Source: Anticarsia gemmatalis (taxonomy: Eukaryota; Arthropoda; Insecta; Lepidoptera; Erebidae). Taken from it: a DNA stretch of 64,000 nucleotides. The position numbers and the translations under genes are program-made. The stretch covers positions 2,411,001 to 2,475,000 of the forward strand of contig NC_134754.1 in the NCBI RefSeq assembly GCF_050436995.1. Direction: 5' to 3'. Under the pieces are notes generated by a model, which saw nothing but the letters and a program-made list of their open reading frames with translations, had not been told where the DNA came from and searched no databases. Of the stretch, positions 11,553 through 23,019 are shown piece by piece; positions within the stretch are counted from its first letter, which is position 1, and every line of letters begins with the position of its first letter.

Positions 11553-14500
11553 TGACAATATAAAGGTAGGCATTATAATATATGGAAGCTCGCAGCAAAA
11601 CGGTAAATTGATAAAAAAGTTGTAATTTTTTTGTTTCTCTTTTGGTTCTATCCTTGCTTTATGCGCTGAATTCTTCCAGAAACACAGCATTAATAAAATT
11701 ATGAAAATAATATTTTGACCTCACACTGTTTCGACTGCTAACCAACCAATATGAAACCCGTTAGGTATGTCCATGTGAGTTTCTAACTCCTAACATGTAC
11801 GAGTATTTACCTTGATAGATAATCCTGCAGTATGAAAACAATTTTTTGACGGTTTCATATGCTTATTTGAGATTCAATGATGTGTGCAAGGAAGGATGCA
11901 ATAAAAACCGCGCGCGGCTGAATTATGCAGATAAATAGCTCATTGCACGTATAAACATTTTCGTTTGTAAACAGCTTATCTAAGTATGTACATAAGTATC
12001 TCAGATAAGGTAAACAACAACCAGATACTTTGAGATTATTTCTCTTTTCAATTGCATCCGAATGCATTGATAACGATAAGACTCCATTTATTTAAAATAT
12101 AAGTAATGTAAAATAGTCTACATCCTTATAAAATCTTGCTCTACGTTTGAAAGTAACTAGTTATGGACAAGAACTGTAATTACCTAGCCAGTTACAGAGA
12201 GACATCATTATACATGCAACTTAATGTTAAATAGTGCCACTAACTACTCATAATTGTGTTAAAATTTTTATCATTGTGTAGAATGCTATAATTCATATAC
12301 TTTATGTACGCAGTCGCCGAGTGGCGTAAAAAGAGAGATCATATTTCACAAGTATAGAAAGTAATGAAAATCTAGGTGTTCAAATGTGCATGCTTAAGTG
12401 TTACTCGATTCTATTCTTACCGAATAAACTATTTTAGCCAATGCATCTGTCTAAAGCAATATATGAAAGAAATGTTACAAAACTGACAATTTAAAACAAC
12501 TGTTTGGCCCGAATTATTTCTACAACGTAATGAATAATGACAGCTTTTGTTCAAACCTCGGAAATATTTTGACAGTCCGCAACACAAGTTATTTTATTCT
12601 TCTTCTTCCAGTACAATTGGTTTCTTGAACATGTGATTTTCGTTTAACGTGTTAAAATGTAACAAACTCGTAAAAGCAACAGTAAATACTCATACAGAAA
12701 CAAACATTAGCGTGTTTGTCCTTGCATTACTGACGTAAAGCTGAACCGTGCTCGATTTCCCGCCTCTGAATGTCAGAAGTGAAGCACACTTGGCACGTGT
12801 CCATAAAGTATTTAGCAGAGGCTGAAAAGCTTTGAAGGACGATATCATATTTTAGATTTAATTCGGATGATGTGGATCTCTTTTTGGCAACTGCCAAATG
12901 TAAACAAGGATTTATGTGCGCATAAAATTGGCTTAAGCTGGATGGAACTGGATTGAGTACAGACACATTCGAATACGTTTTGTGGGATTAGATTTGCTAG
13001 CTTCTTGTGAAACCTTTGTGAATGAAATATTTGTTTGGTGTACAGTGTTGGTTACTACTTAACATACAAATAAATTAAATAAAACCTAAGAATAATACTA
13101 AATTCAACTAGAGACGACAAGACGCCTTGTCGACTAGTCGTAGCAGTATTTAAAGTAGTATCGAAGCTTGGTACTTTCATAATTTTATACGAGGTAGAGA
13201 TTATTGTAGTTATTTATGCGCTTCGTATACGCATGAATAAGAAAATCAGTTAATCATATCATTTAAGTCTCATCATTCATTGTCAGATTTAAATAAAGTA
13301 ATAGAAATGATCACTTGTCGTGTTTACTAATCAAACGATCTTCTAAAAAACAGTTACGACGTACCACCTACTTCGATACAGTATCCAAAAATGTTTGAAA
13401 GTTCACCGACCTAACGAATTTTGCTTGAAAAATATAAATATTTATGTTTGGTGGTTCGTTGCGTGGTAACTGACGAGGGGTCGTTGTTACCAGGAACACA
13501 TAAGAACGAAAGAGTTTTAGTAAAACAGGAACTTTGGTACACGTTTCTTTAACAAAGGTTTCTCATTAAACTGTTCTAACACGTGAAATTTAGATTAAAA
13601 TTTTACTTGAAATGTGTCTTGGTCAGTTTAACAGAGTTAAACGTCTGTGACTTGTAAATCCACGTAATTTTATAAGACAGTTAGGAATTATGAAAGTGGT
13701 GGTAAGTATTATAAAATCTTGTAAAATATTATGTTGACCTTTCAATTTAATTAGTAGGTACCAGGTAAGGTAACTGAAAAAGGTGTTTCAGTAAGACTTT
13801 AAGTCTCAACTGAACGCAGAAACATCACTTAATTTTGATAGACGCTCAAAATATCAATACATAAAAGTAGCTAAAATTGAGAGATTAATAAGTACCATTT
13901 AATTTCATATCATGTAATTTTTCGTTTTACATTCAACTGAAAACTACATAAAATGAAATGGTACTACATATATTATCTGTAATCTGATCCGAATGTGTTG
14001 CATTTTGTGTTGAGTAGCTCTTGTAGAGAATTATCTGATATACCTACTTTCACTGATGATGATTTCAGATAACCATTATATCTATTACACGTCATTATTT
14101 GTGTAAAAGAGAAGAAAATTAACTCGTATTGTTGGTGAATGTTAGTAATACGATTTTTAGATACGATGTCTATCTTTGGGATAAGATTAATGGAATTCTA
14201 TAAAGAGGCGTATTATAGAAGTGATAATTGAATATAGCCTTCAACTTGTGCTGTAGGCGTCACTACAGATAGAGTTGTATCAAACAAAAAATATAAGAAT
14301 TGATAATCATGTGTTATTCTGTTTTACTGTTATATGTGCCAGTAATGACTATCATCTTTGATATTTTAACTGTATATCTGTTCACTTGATTGAAATTTGC
14401 ATTTTACTTTGAAATTTTCGCGTATTACTATTTTGGATGCGTTATGATTTTCTTACCCATTTTATGTTTATTGTCGTGAGGCGAATTAGTATCGTTTGAT

Positions 14501-15044
14501 TTAAGCAAGAAGTTAATGATTTTGTGAAAATTGTTAAAAGCTATCATAATGAAAAAAGTGACATGGTAGCTCATAAAATAACTAATGTCCTAAGACATCG
14601 CTAAGCACAGATAAGTACTCTTCTTTGTTAGTAAAAAAATACCAAAGATTTCATTCTGCGTTATGAGCAATTCAATCCTAAACTGTCTTTAGTACCGTTC
14701 AAGTGTCTCAACCCACGTTACGAACTAAATGTTTACTTTAAAATGGAAATATCACTGCGCACTAACACTTGTACTGTGAAAGTCATGACTGTGTTTTCTC
14801 AATGAGCACTGGGCAGTTCTTCAATGGATTAGCCGTTGACTGCTGAGTACCGTTTAAATAAGAAGCAAGTTTCCATTTTACTGGAAAGTGGTTTGTTTTC
14901 AAAGTTTATTACTCCAAGTATAGTTTGTATGCTTGTAACTTTGTTATTTAAAGCTGGTTGCGACTTAACGGTCCCGATTTGCAATGTGAAAATATGGCTC
15001 ATTGTTCTTTATATTGACTTTACAGCTAAGTATTTACTTAATAT

Positions 15045-15165
15045 ATCCGACTAATATCACAAACGCGAAAGTTTGTGAGGACAAGTGAATGTTTGTTACT
15101 ATTTGACGTGAAAACTACAGAACGAATTTTAATGAGTAACATGTAACCTGGATTCACATTTCACT
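15045..15165 (+). repeat. Dispersed repeat family Z (TAATATnATAAAnGCGAAAG), decayed copy
   Basis: CTAATATCACAAACGCGAAAGTTTGT, then GTTTGTTAC, then a 'gaaaactacagaacgaatttt' segment and 'aacctggatt', follow the order of a repeat common in insect genomes. Other copies in this window are at 49.6, 52.4 and 60.5 kb. Confidence 0.55.
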
Positions 15166-15892
15166 CGGACAGAGTCGTCTCTTCGTGCTATTTTATTTAT
15201 ATTTCGTTTTATTGTTTAATCATCCTTTATTTCTTATACATACCTATATCAAGTCAACTAACGGCATTTCTGTATTTATTTTCAATATTTTCTCATGAAT
15301 AATTCATCAGACCCTCACCCTTGTTATAACTTTTCTATTACGGACTTTTGTAGATTCAATACACCTGTGGCGACCCTCAATTGTAGAGAAGGGTGCTTTT
15401 GTTGCTTTGGAGTAACGCAATATCAGGCATTATGTGGGAAAACGAAACAAACATGATTTACAGACGGGACAAAGATTTGAACTCTGTCATCTTTGACTCA
15501 TCTCTGTTATACCCAAGTTCCGCCATTTTGTCAAACATAATACCTACTTAAGATGCAGAAGGATGCAAAAATTATGTTGTATTTATTTCAATGTCTATAT
15601 GAAATAATTCATTTGGACATAAATTTTAATTTGTCGTCGTAAAAGTCGTTGATTAATAACGGTAGTGATGACCTATTGTTGCATTTAGTATGATTAGAAT
15701 TTTATTTATGCCTATTAAAAACGACAAACGTGAGGTTTTATTTGCAAATGCATGGTTCAAATGTCAACTAACGGTTGCTCATTAGAAACCTGTCTTAACG
15801 TATTATTGGAACCGTTAATTAATTAGCAGAAAGCGGTTGATTGTGGTAACTTTGTTGAGTATTTATTCCACACTGACTTTGTTCATTAGAAG

Positions 15893-16110
15893 TCTGTAGT
15901 GTGCCTATACGACTACTGATGTCGAGTTCCCGGGTTCGAGTCCCGGATTGAAAATACTAATTTATATCACAATTATGTCAACAGTATGTAACCCGCAGCT
16001 CGGAAAAGTGCCCGGTATATGGCAATAGGCTCGTTCTCTTTTATATGTGACTAACTCCATACACTTCTGTCTTCACTTTTGGGTATACGTGTGATGTTAT
16101 TTTTATGGCA
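15893..16110 (+). repeat. tRNA-derived SINE
   Basis: A near-perfect tRNA T-arm (CCGGG-TTCGAGT-CCCGG, 5-bp stem and 7-nt loop, i.e. an intact B-box) lies at about 15928-15945. It is followed by the body GTCAACAGTATGTAACCCGCAG and GTGCCCGGTATATGGCAATAGGCTCG, which I recognise as a lepidopteran SINE. The 5' half is too degraded to form a D-arm, so it is not a functional tRNA gene. A diverged relative lies at about 1.2-1.35 kb on the other strand. Confidence 0.7.
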
Positions 16111-16606
16111 TGTTTAGAAAAAAATCTTTATCAATCGAATTTACTGAACAACATCGGATAACTCATAATCACGGCGCAAGACATCAGCTTACTTTACAAA
16201 GTTGCAAACTAAAACAAATATAAGCAGATACTAGTATGATACTAAATCAAATACAAGTCGATATAGTCATTGATACAGAAAGCTTGGATCAATATGTTCC
16301 GTTTGAATACCCCCAGACGTTGTGACATTATGCATTACAACTTCCACCGATGTGTCACACAAGGCAATTGTACGAACAACGGAGACCTACTGCAATATAT
16401 CTTATGATACGAACACGCGCCTGAACAAATACTCGAGAAGAGATGTTTAAAAGTGAATAACCTCTGATAGATGAATCCCGTTTCACTACGCTTGACATAA
16501 TATATACACATACGGTGTTACTATTTCTACTCGTACTAGCATTTGTATCAAAATGACACCTTTATTATTTTATACAGCTAACTATCTGTATATATCTCGT
16601 AATTTT

Positions 16607-16636
16607 CTTTACCGCTGGGCTATCCCAGCGGTAAAG
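16607..16636. repeat. Perfect 13-bp-stem hairpin
   Basis: CTTTACCGCTGGG is followed by the 4-nt loop CTAT and then the exact reverse complement. The stem is GC-rich relative to its surroundings. No adjoining element ends were recognised. Confidence 0.8.
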
Positions 16637-17713
16637 CAAATGACATCCAGAGATAAATAGATATAGTAAAACTAGATTTGAACAATAGCCTTCAAATTTT
16701 ATTACACAATTTTCGTACCATTTGCTGCAACGAATTAATATAACTGCCTTCATAACTAGCTTCTGGCAGTATCTCGCCGATGGCTTCATGAGTGATGTCC
16801 AGTTTATCACTAGCCTTAATACACGCAACTATTCTGCATAATTCATTTAGCAAAAGATCAGATACGCTTGGTAACAAGAACTAAACCTTCATTCAGAATT
16901 TCTTAATTTTTGTAATGTTCAAAAATCCCAAAAATGACGAATACAAGTCTAGCCAGTGGATCGTTAAATAGCTAATGTGATCCAGTATGTAGGTAGCTGT
17001 TCTATTTAACCAAATTAGTTCACAAGTAGGTGTGGGCTTATGAGTATGTGTGAGAAGATGTGGCCTCATTTTGTAGACAGACATTCGCAATATTTGAGTT
17101 GTAGTGTATCTTATAGTTTCATGATTAGTTTGTTAGATCATCGGCATCAATACTTCAAGCTTTACGAGTAAGTGCATTATTATTTTCATCATTTTGATCT
17201 CTTATCGCTCTACTCAGGTTGTAGCTTAACTAATCCAAAATTATAACCCACCTTGCGTCTTTTATTCATTCACTTCTAAGATGTGATCGTTTCATGAATT
17301 GTGAGATTAGTTATTTCTATTAGCCTAATTTACTAAATTAATAGATTATGTTTTTCAATTCCTCGCAAGCACTGTGACAATTTGTTTATAACCGAGACGA
17401 TTTATAATACACATTCTGGGTAGATCAAATGGAATGGAAGTCTGTGGAAGAGGGTGACGACATATCGACAAAATTAGGCGATTGCGCTTGTATGACGTAA
17501 ATTAGCGAAAATAGACCGTTGCCCTTCTAGATCATGCATTTGTGAGAATTGTAGATTGTATCATGTGTGTAGTGTTTGAATGAAATAGACTTTGTATTGA
17601 AAGGAAGCCAACTATAATAACTGATACAACAAAAAGGAAATCCTAAGAAGTTTCGTCAGATTTAAATATAATCGATAATACAGTTCTTGGAAAGAAAATA
17701 AAGGAGGCCTGCA

Positions 17714-17880
17714 GCTTGATTCTCTGTCATTATCGACTAACAACAACTGGGTAGCTATGCAGAAAGTTTTGTCCCCATCAGCGCCTCTAGTGGTCGTCAT
17801 GGGAACAATTTTTATAGTAGGTACATTTTAAATGTCAAAACCTCTATATTTAATAGTACCGCCTGTAGAGAAACGCGCTA
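17714..17880 (+). mobile_element. MITE family M2, copy A
   Basis: The copy shares the family core (CAGCGCCTCTAGTGG..., then TAGTAGGTACATTTTAAATG) and ends like the other three copies: 5' GCTTGATTCTCT and 3' AGAGAAACGCGC before TA. It has no coding capacity. The ends and TA flank suggest a Tc1/mariner-type MITE. Confidence 0.65.
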
Positions 17881-19134
17881 CTTGTGCTTGAGACCTAGAT
17901 CCAAATCACTCAGTATTTAGGACATCTCGATAACCTATTAGGTCAATTACATTGATGCTACAATAGATAAAGTTATGGCACATTATGAATATTTTACTAT
18001 TCAATCATCACTTTGCTGTAGGGTACGGCATTAGGGTTCAAAGGTTCAACGTTGTGGGAGATAAATCCGCAGTTCTATTAACAAGATCTAATTAAACGTT
18101 GAATTAAAATCGATGAATCTAGGTCTGTGTCGATATTGGTGCGTAGTCCCTCCTGAAAACAATGGCTAGAAAATCTTTATTGACTTTATAATTGGTCAAA
18201 TGTTAATGGATATTATGAACACGGTTCATATGCTTAAAGTGCTCAATAGTTTCGGTTTTTATTTACACAGTGTAAAACATACTGAATCATAGATGAAACA
18301 TCGAGTTTCATGATATTTTAAAACAATGACTAGCTGAAATTTCAGCAAGCACTGACGCTTTACATCACAGTTCAGAGAAAAACAGAACATATTGTAAACA
18401 AATAATACTCCTATTAAAAACTAAAAAGATTTTCAACAAACCGTGTACAAAATCATCTTACAATTGAAGTTCTTCTCTCGTCTGTTATACTAGAAGGTGT
18501 AAACAAAGGATAATAATTACCACTACGTTCTGCCATTTAAAATTGTTAGTCCCATTATTAAAAGACGAGCCTATTGCTATAAACCGGGACCGTTGTCAAC
18601 TTTACTTTACTGTTATGCTTAACTACCTTATATTATATAATTATATGTCAATACCGAATCGAACCTTGTCTTCGTGTGCACTAAATAATTTTAGTCGATA
18701 AATTATTCATTTCTCTATATTGAAAACTTTCAACTCTAACTCGGGTATGTAGTTAACCCAAACAAACATCGCCTTTACACTTTCAAGGAAAATACAAAAA
18801 CAAAACTTTAACCATTTGAATATTCGTGACTCGTGCCGAAGAGCACATAACCAGTCAAGTAATTTCAGCTGTCGCGTCGGCCCATCGGGATGTTTGTTTC
18901 TTGGAAACAATTCGTATCTGCATGCTTAGTGAGGAATTTAAAAACATTCAATCCGTCTTTGTCAAGAGACATACTCCTGTCTTATCCCGAGTTATTTTTG
19001 GATCAATGAGATATGCTTGTTGTTGTCCAATTTCGTCACTTTTAGCTTTAACTTCTATATTAAATACTAGCTTCTAACTCTATAAAATCTATATGGCGTA
19101 CGACCGAATGCAAAAGAGACCCTCAACTTTTTTC

Positions 19135-19250
19135 TCTGCTGCGACAGGGTCTTCTCCCGAACAAGGGAATTCAACAAGGTCTTCAGTTTGCCACGCTGGT
19201 CATGTGCAGGGTGATATTTTTTGTTGCCCTCACCTTTAGGGAACTTTTAA
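19135..19250 (+). repeat. Dispersed repeat family G ('CTGCTGGGCAAGGGTCTTCTCCC'), decayed copy
   Basis: Blocks GGGTCTTCTCCCGAACAAGGG and TTTGCCACGCTGGTCATGTGC match the order of a very common lepidopteran repeat. Better copies lie at 38.1, 38.8 and 41.6 kb. It is probably LINE-derived, but I cannot place the superfamily from this fragment. Confidence 0.5.
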
Positions 19251-21624
19251 TTATCATACTATCTATGTTATTTTGACGTGTAGGTATAGTAAGTCAAAAA
19301 ATAAGAATAGGTGTTCTGTGTATGTTCGCATTTACGTTAAATACCGCGTTTCCTCTATTATAATGATGACGACACCACTTTAAACTCTTCTTCTATCAAC
19401 CAAAGTAATATCCATATGTCCGTAAAGAGCACAGTTTAATTATTCCTGCCTACGTTCCACATTGCAGATCTCGAAGCGAATCTAAAGATACGTCAGTAGG
19501 TCATCGGGTTCAATTTGAGCGAGTAATTGTAACAATTGCATGCGTCCTTTAGCGAAGCGTTTCCTTATTAAATTGGACTCATTCGCGCCGGCTCCATGCG
19601 TTCTGACGTTCATAGTGTTAAATGTATTGCATAGTCATTGGAGTTTGTTGACTCCTAATAAATATTCAGTAGCCGTATCTAGAATACATTCGGCTTAAAA
19701 AATAACAATGTAATTTGCCTCTACTCGCATTTTTTATGCAGATATGAAATAACAGTACGTTGAGTATGTTGGTCAAATAATTATATTCCATCGACTCTCA
19801 TTTAGTTAGTATATTTACTCCACATATTTAACAGATTAATTGGCGGGTGTTCGTGTAAAGATAATGAAAACAATTAGCAAGAAAATATCGACAAATCATT
19901 AACAAAACACGAATTTATCTACGAGTATATCTGGCCAATTACACCTAAAATATGTTAGAGAAACGAACTTAAGCTCTAACTTATAAAAGAAGTGTGTTTC
20001 TCAGATGAGTATTGAATATACAACGATCAGGCAGGGGAAGTAAATATTTTGTTTCCCACCATTCGATATTTAATGTTAAGCCGGAAGGTGTATTACGTAC
20101 ATTACGTAGTTGGGCTCACAGCCAATACTACAGCAACGCAAGTTTAAAAATTGCAACGACGTTTAGTAATTGCTAGTTACTGGTCCGCTAGGCTAACGTT
20201 TAGTTTCAAACTGTGTCGTGTACTACCTCTGACTTGCGAAAGGCATGTGTGCAACATCCTTCCTGGATGTGCAGGCTAAGGGATTGGAAAGCTGTGGCGA
20301 CACTTATGGGATTAAGGAAATTACTTGTCAATAGCCCTAGAACATACTACAATTTATTATGGACTTATTTCTACTCATAACTGCGTCCCAGATCTGACTG
20401 TACCTACTTCTGAAAATGTTCTAAGTCACAATCTGTGTTGGTTCACACGATGAAGACGTAGTACAAAACAAAGAATCATATAACATGTGTTGGCTTATTA
20501 TTGGAAATTGGAGTCTCATTTGACAGCCAGTAACGAAAGTAATTAAAAATAAACACTCAAACATTTAATATTCCCAAGGACATTCTATAATTAGTTTGTC
20601 GTCATTTATAGGGTGACATTAATTCAGTTAGTGGTGAAACCTTCCTTAATTTCAAGGTTAACCGAACTGCGTATAATTAGGGTGTCCACGTTTAGTAATT
20701 GAACCTGTTTCTCGTGCGAGGCGACCATTAGCTAATTGTGTCGCAGTGTTGAGTGACAACCGTGGCCCACTTTAAATCACCTTACTATTTTTATTTGGCA
20801 CTTATCACGCGTTCCGGCAAATTATGGATCGGCCATTTTGTTTCATCTTCATGTCTGGGAGCCGTTTGTTTGGTTATGATATCTTAATTAAATTAGATTT
20901 CAGAAATGAAATGAGAAACTCACGGGTTACGGACGGAAGTTTATCTGTCTGACATAGTAGACGGTGATCAAAAAGTTGTACAATTAAATTAACGAATAAG
21001 AAGGCACAAAATCTTCAAAAAAATATACTGTGTAGGTATTTCAATTGGTCGCTAATTGAACACACCACGTGGGACACCTTTCAAGGGTTAAAAAATAAAT
21101 TCTTTTACTTATCAATACACTAACCAACTTGTACATAAGTGTCTGGAAAAGTAATCATTAGTTTTCCACCAATTGCCGTTATTTACCGGATCAGTACTGT
21201 ATGTAACCGCTAACCGCTATTGTAATTAACCGGCGACGGTATTACGATTTAAAATCCATAATTATGATGGCTTAATATAAAGCTATTGTAAGAGTTAGCA
21301 AATAGTGGAATAATAATTATGTGATTTTCTCCGCACTTTTCGCTCTATCAGGTAAAGAGGATACGGGAAAAAATCGTACCGCGATCTCAGTCACAAAGCT
21401 ATAATCTATTAATGAATTATTAATCACGTATAAATAGCACTTCCTTCGTTCTTTGGCTGTTTTTTCTGTAGATATGAATTCGATTGACTTAGATAACGAA
21501 TGACATTGTTTTAGTAATAAGCATTTGAATTTTAGCCTGGTTGTGTAAACTAGTAATAATCTTTTTATCGAGAAATAAATGTTTAATAGCAACAATCCTG
21601 TATGACACATGTACATATAGATGT

Positions 21625-21722
21625 GAATAAAGCAGGGGAATTTTGTAGGGATCGTACTAAGTGGCGTTGTCTGGTCTCTGCCCATCTCTATAGGAAGAAA
21701 GAGTGATTTTATGTAACATATG
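21625..21722 (+). repeat. Dispersed repeat family R, best copy
   Basis: AAGCAGGGGAATTTTGTAGG, GGATCGTACTAAGTGGCGTT, TCTGGTCTCTGCCCATCTC and the tail GAGTGATTTTATGTAACATA give the clearest copy of the family in this window. Its antisense strand contributes the N-terminus of a 122-codon open frame that is therefore not a gene. Confidence 0.6.
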
Positions 21723-22416
21723 TAGCAACAACGTCAAATTAGAGAACAGCAAATAAGTAACTAATGTCGACAATACAGCTTTTTACTCTTTAGTATTAGA
21801 GTAAAAAGTATTCTAAAGTTAGACTGCTCTAAAAGACCCTAATTAAGACAGAACAAGTAAAGCCATTAATCCAGAAATACACAAGTAACTTGGTCAAACA
21901 TCTAATTACAAAGACATTGTTTGTACTACGTAGATTACCACGCAAACATTCAACAAGTACATGGAGATTAAAGAGTTGTTCTTCGCTGGTCATGTTTTAA
22001 ACACAACTGGCCTAATTACTAATTGCTCGTTACGTGGTTTACTGTTTTAGGGAAACGCAGTGGGTACTGAACTTTTACATCTCTTATGCAATGATGAGCT
22101 AATACTGTGACATGTCTTGGTCGTAAAACTAATAAGAAGTATGTCGGTTTTGTAATATGTGAGCAATGAGGTATAGGGGCTTATTGAACAGATGACTATT
22201 GGCGATGTTTTGTCAAGACATTAGAAATTATTATGATTGAATGTTTGTAGTTTGCAGTTACATGTGTAATTTAACTTCAAACAACTATTAGAACGCTACT
22301 GTAATCGACAAAACATTACGCAAACGTACAAATAATGGTGATACACGAAATATTTAATAAAAATGTAGTCTTGGCTATGATCCAAACATATTTAATTTTT
22401 ATCTTTTGCATTTCAG

Positions 22417-22963
22417 AATTGGCAACACGACCCCAATACTAAGGAACAGCACGAATCGAAACGAATAACGATACCGAAGCGATCCGTACGATCATAGTAC
22501 GAGGCTTTAGACCGCGGACGGTCGAGACGTACTCCCGAATTGTGATAAACGAAGCCGGGGACGCCGCAAGATGGCGTCTACCGACACATCGACCACCAGC
22601 AGTCAGATATCCGCCGTAGTAGCTGAGGAACACAAGCGAACCGTCGACGAAGCATTCTTAAACAAGATGAAAGGCCTCGTCGAGAGGTTAAGGCTTGAGA
22701 ACACGACCTTGAAGAAGTCGCTCGACATCGAGCGGAGCGAGGTCCGAGCACTTAAGGCCCGCCACGAGAGCACACTCAGAAACTTAAAGACTGAATACAA
22801 AAAGAAAGAAGAATTCCTAGAGAAACAGTTACGAACTTCCAAACCAGACAAAGCAACAGACACTGCCCAATTAAACGAGAACAAACTAATAGAGTTGAGG
22901 AAGTTAACGATAGAAATACAGTCTATTAAGTCAGCCAACAAGGGTCTTCAAGAAAAACTCAAG
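22417..22963 (+). CDS. JAKMIP-like coiled-coil protein, exon with start codon (CDS 22571-22963)
   Basis: The exon starts after the acceptor tcttttgcatttcag and ends at the donor AAG|GTAAAT. It has a 154-nt 5'UTR with no ATG, then ATG at 22571 in good context (cgcaagATGG). It encodes 131 residues, phase 0 at the end. After a Ser/Thr-rich N-terminus, residues ~18-131 are highly charged heptad-like coiled coil (KMKGLVERLRLENTTLKKSL, LKTEYKKKEEFLEKQLR). The last ~26 residues plus the next two exons align without a gap, over about 70 positions, to vertebrate JAKMIP1/3 as I remember them. JAKMIP proteins bind microtubules, and in vertebrates GABA-B receptor mRNA/subunits and Tyk2, chiefly in neurons (family knowledge). 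The rest of the gene would lie past 28.5 kb. Other long coiled-coil families are the alternative. Confidence 0.75.
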
Positions 22964-22983
22964 GTAAATCACATTCTACTTCT

Positions 22984-22989
22984 TTTAAT
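22984..22989 (-). terminator. Candidate poly(A) signal ATTAAA for the nested receptor
   Basis: On the minus strand ATTAAA lies 31-36 nt after the receptor's TAG (23022-23020). Cleavage 10-30 nt further on would fall at about 22955-22975, directly over the splice donor (22963/22964) of the plus-strand JAKMIP-like exon. No AATAAA was seen nearer. Confidence 0.45.
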
Positions 22990-23019
22990 ACACTAACAAA
23001 CTCTATCGTGTTACAGGTA

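Larger units (their letters stand above)
11553..22416. other. Gene-free stretch upstream of the JAKMIP-like gene
   Basis: No coding exon could be supported. It holds repeats at 15.05, 15.9, 17.7, 19.1 and 21.6 kb and a perfect hairpin at 16.6 kb. The longest open frame (minus, 21317-21685) begins inside a repeat copy. A splice acceptor (tcttttgcatttcag) closes the stretch at 22416, so part of it is probably a 5'UTR intron of the downstream gene. Confidence 0.5.

Noticed and set aside
15920..15945. Possible tRNA gene from the intact T-arm
   Set aside because: No D-arm, anticodon arm or acceptor stem can be paired upstream; the downstream body marks it as a SINE.
21317..21685. 122-codon minus-strand open frame
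   Set aside because: Its first ~35 codons are the antisense of repeat R, and the remainder has no recognisable domain or splice context.
22603..22941. 112-codon minus-strand frame opposite JAKMIP exon 1
   Set aside because: A shadow of the coding exon: the plus-strand frame is bounded by splice sites and continues in phase into two further exons.
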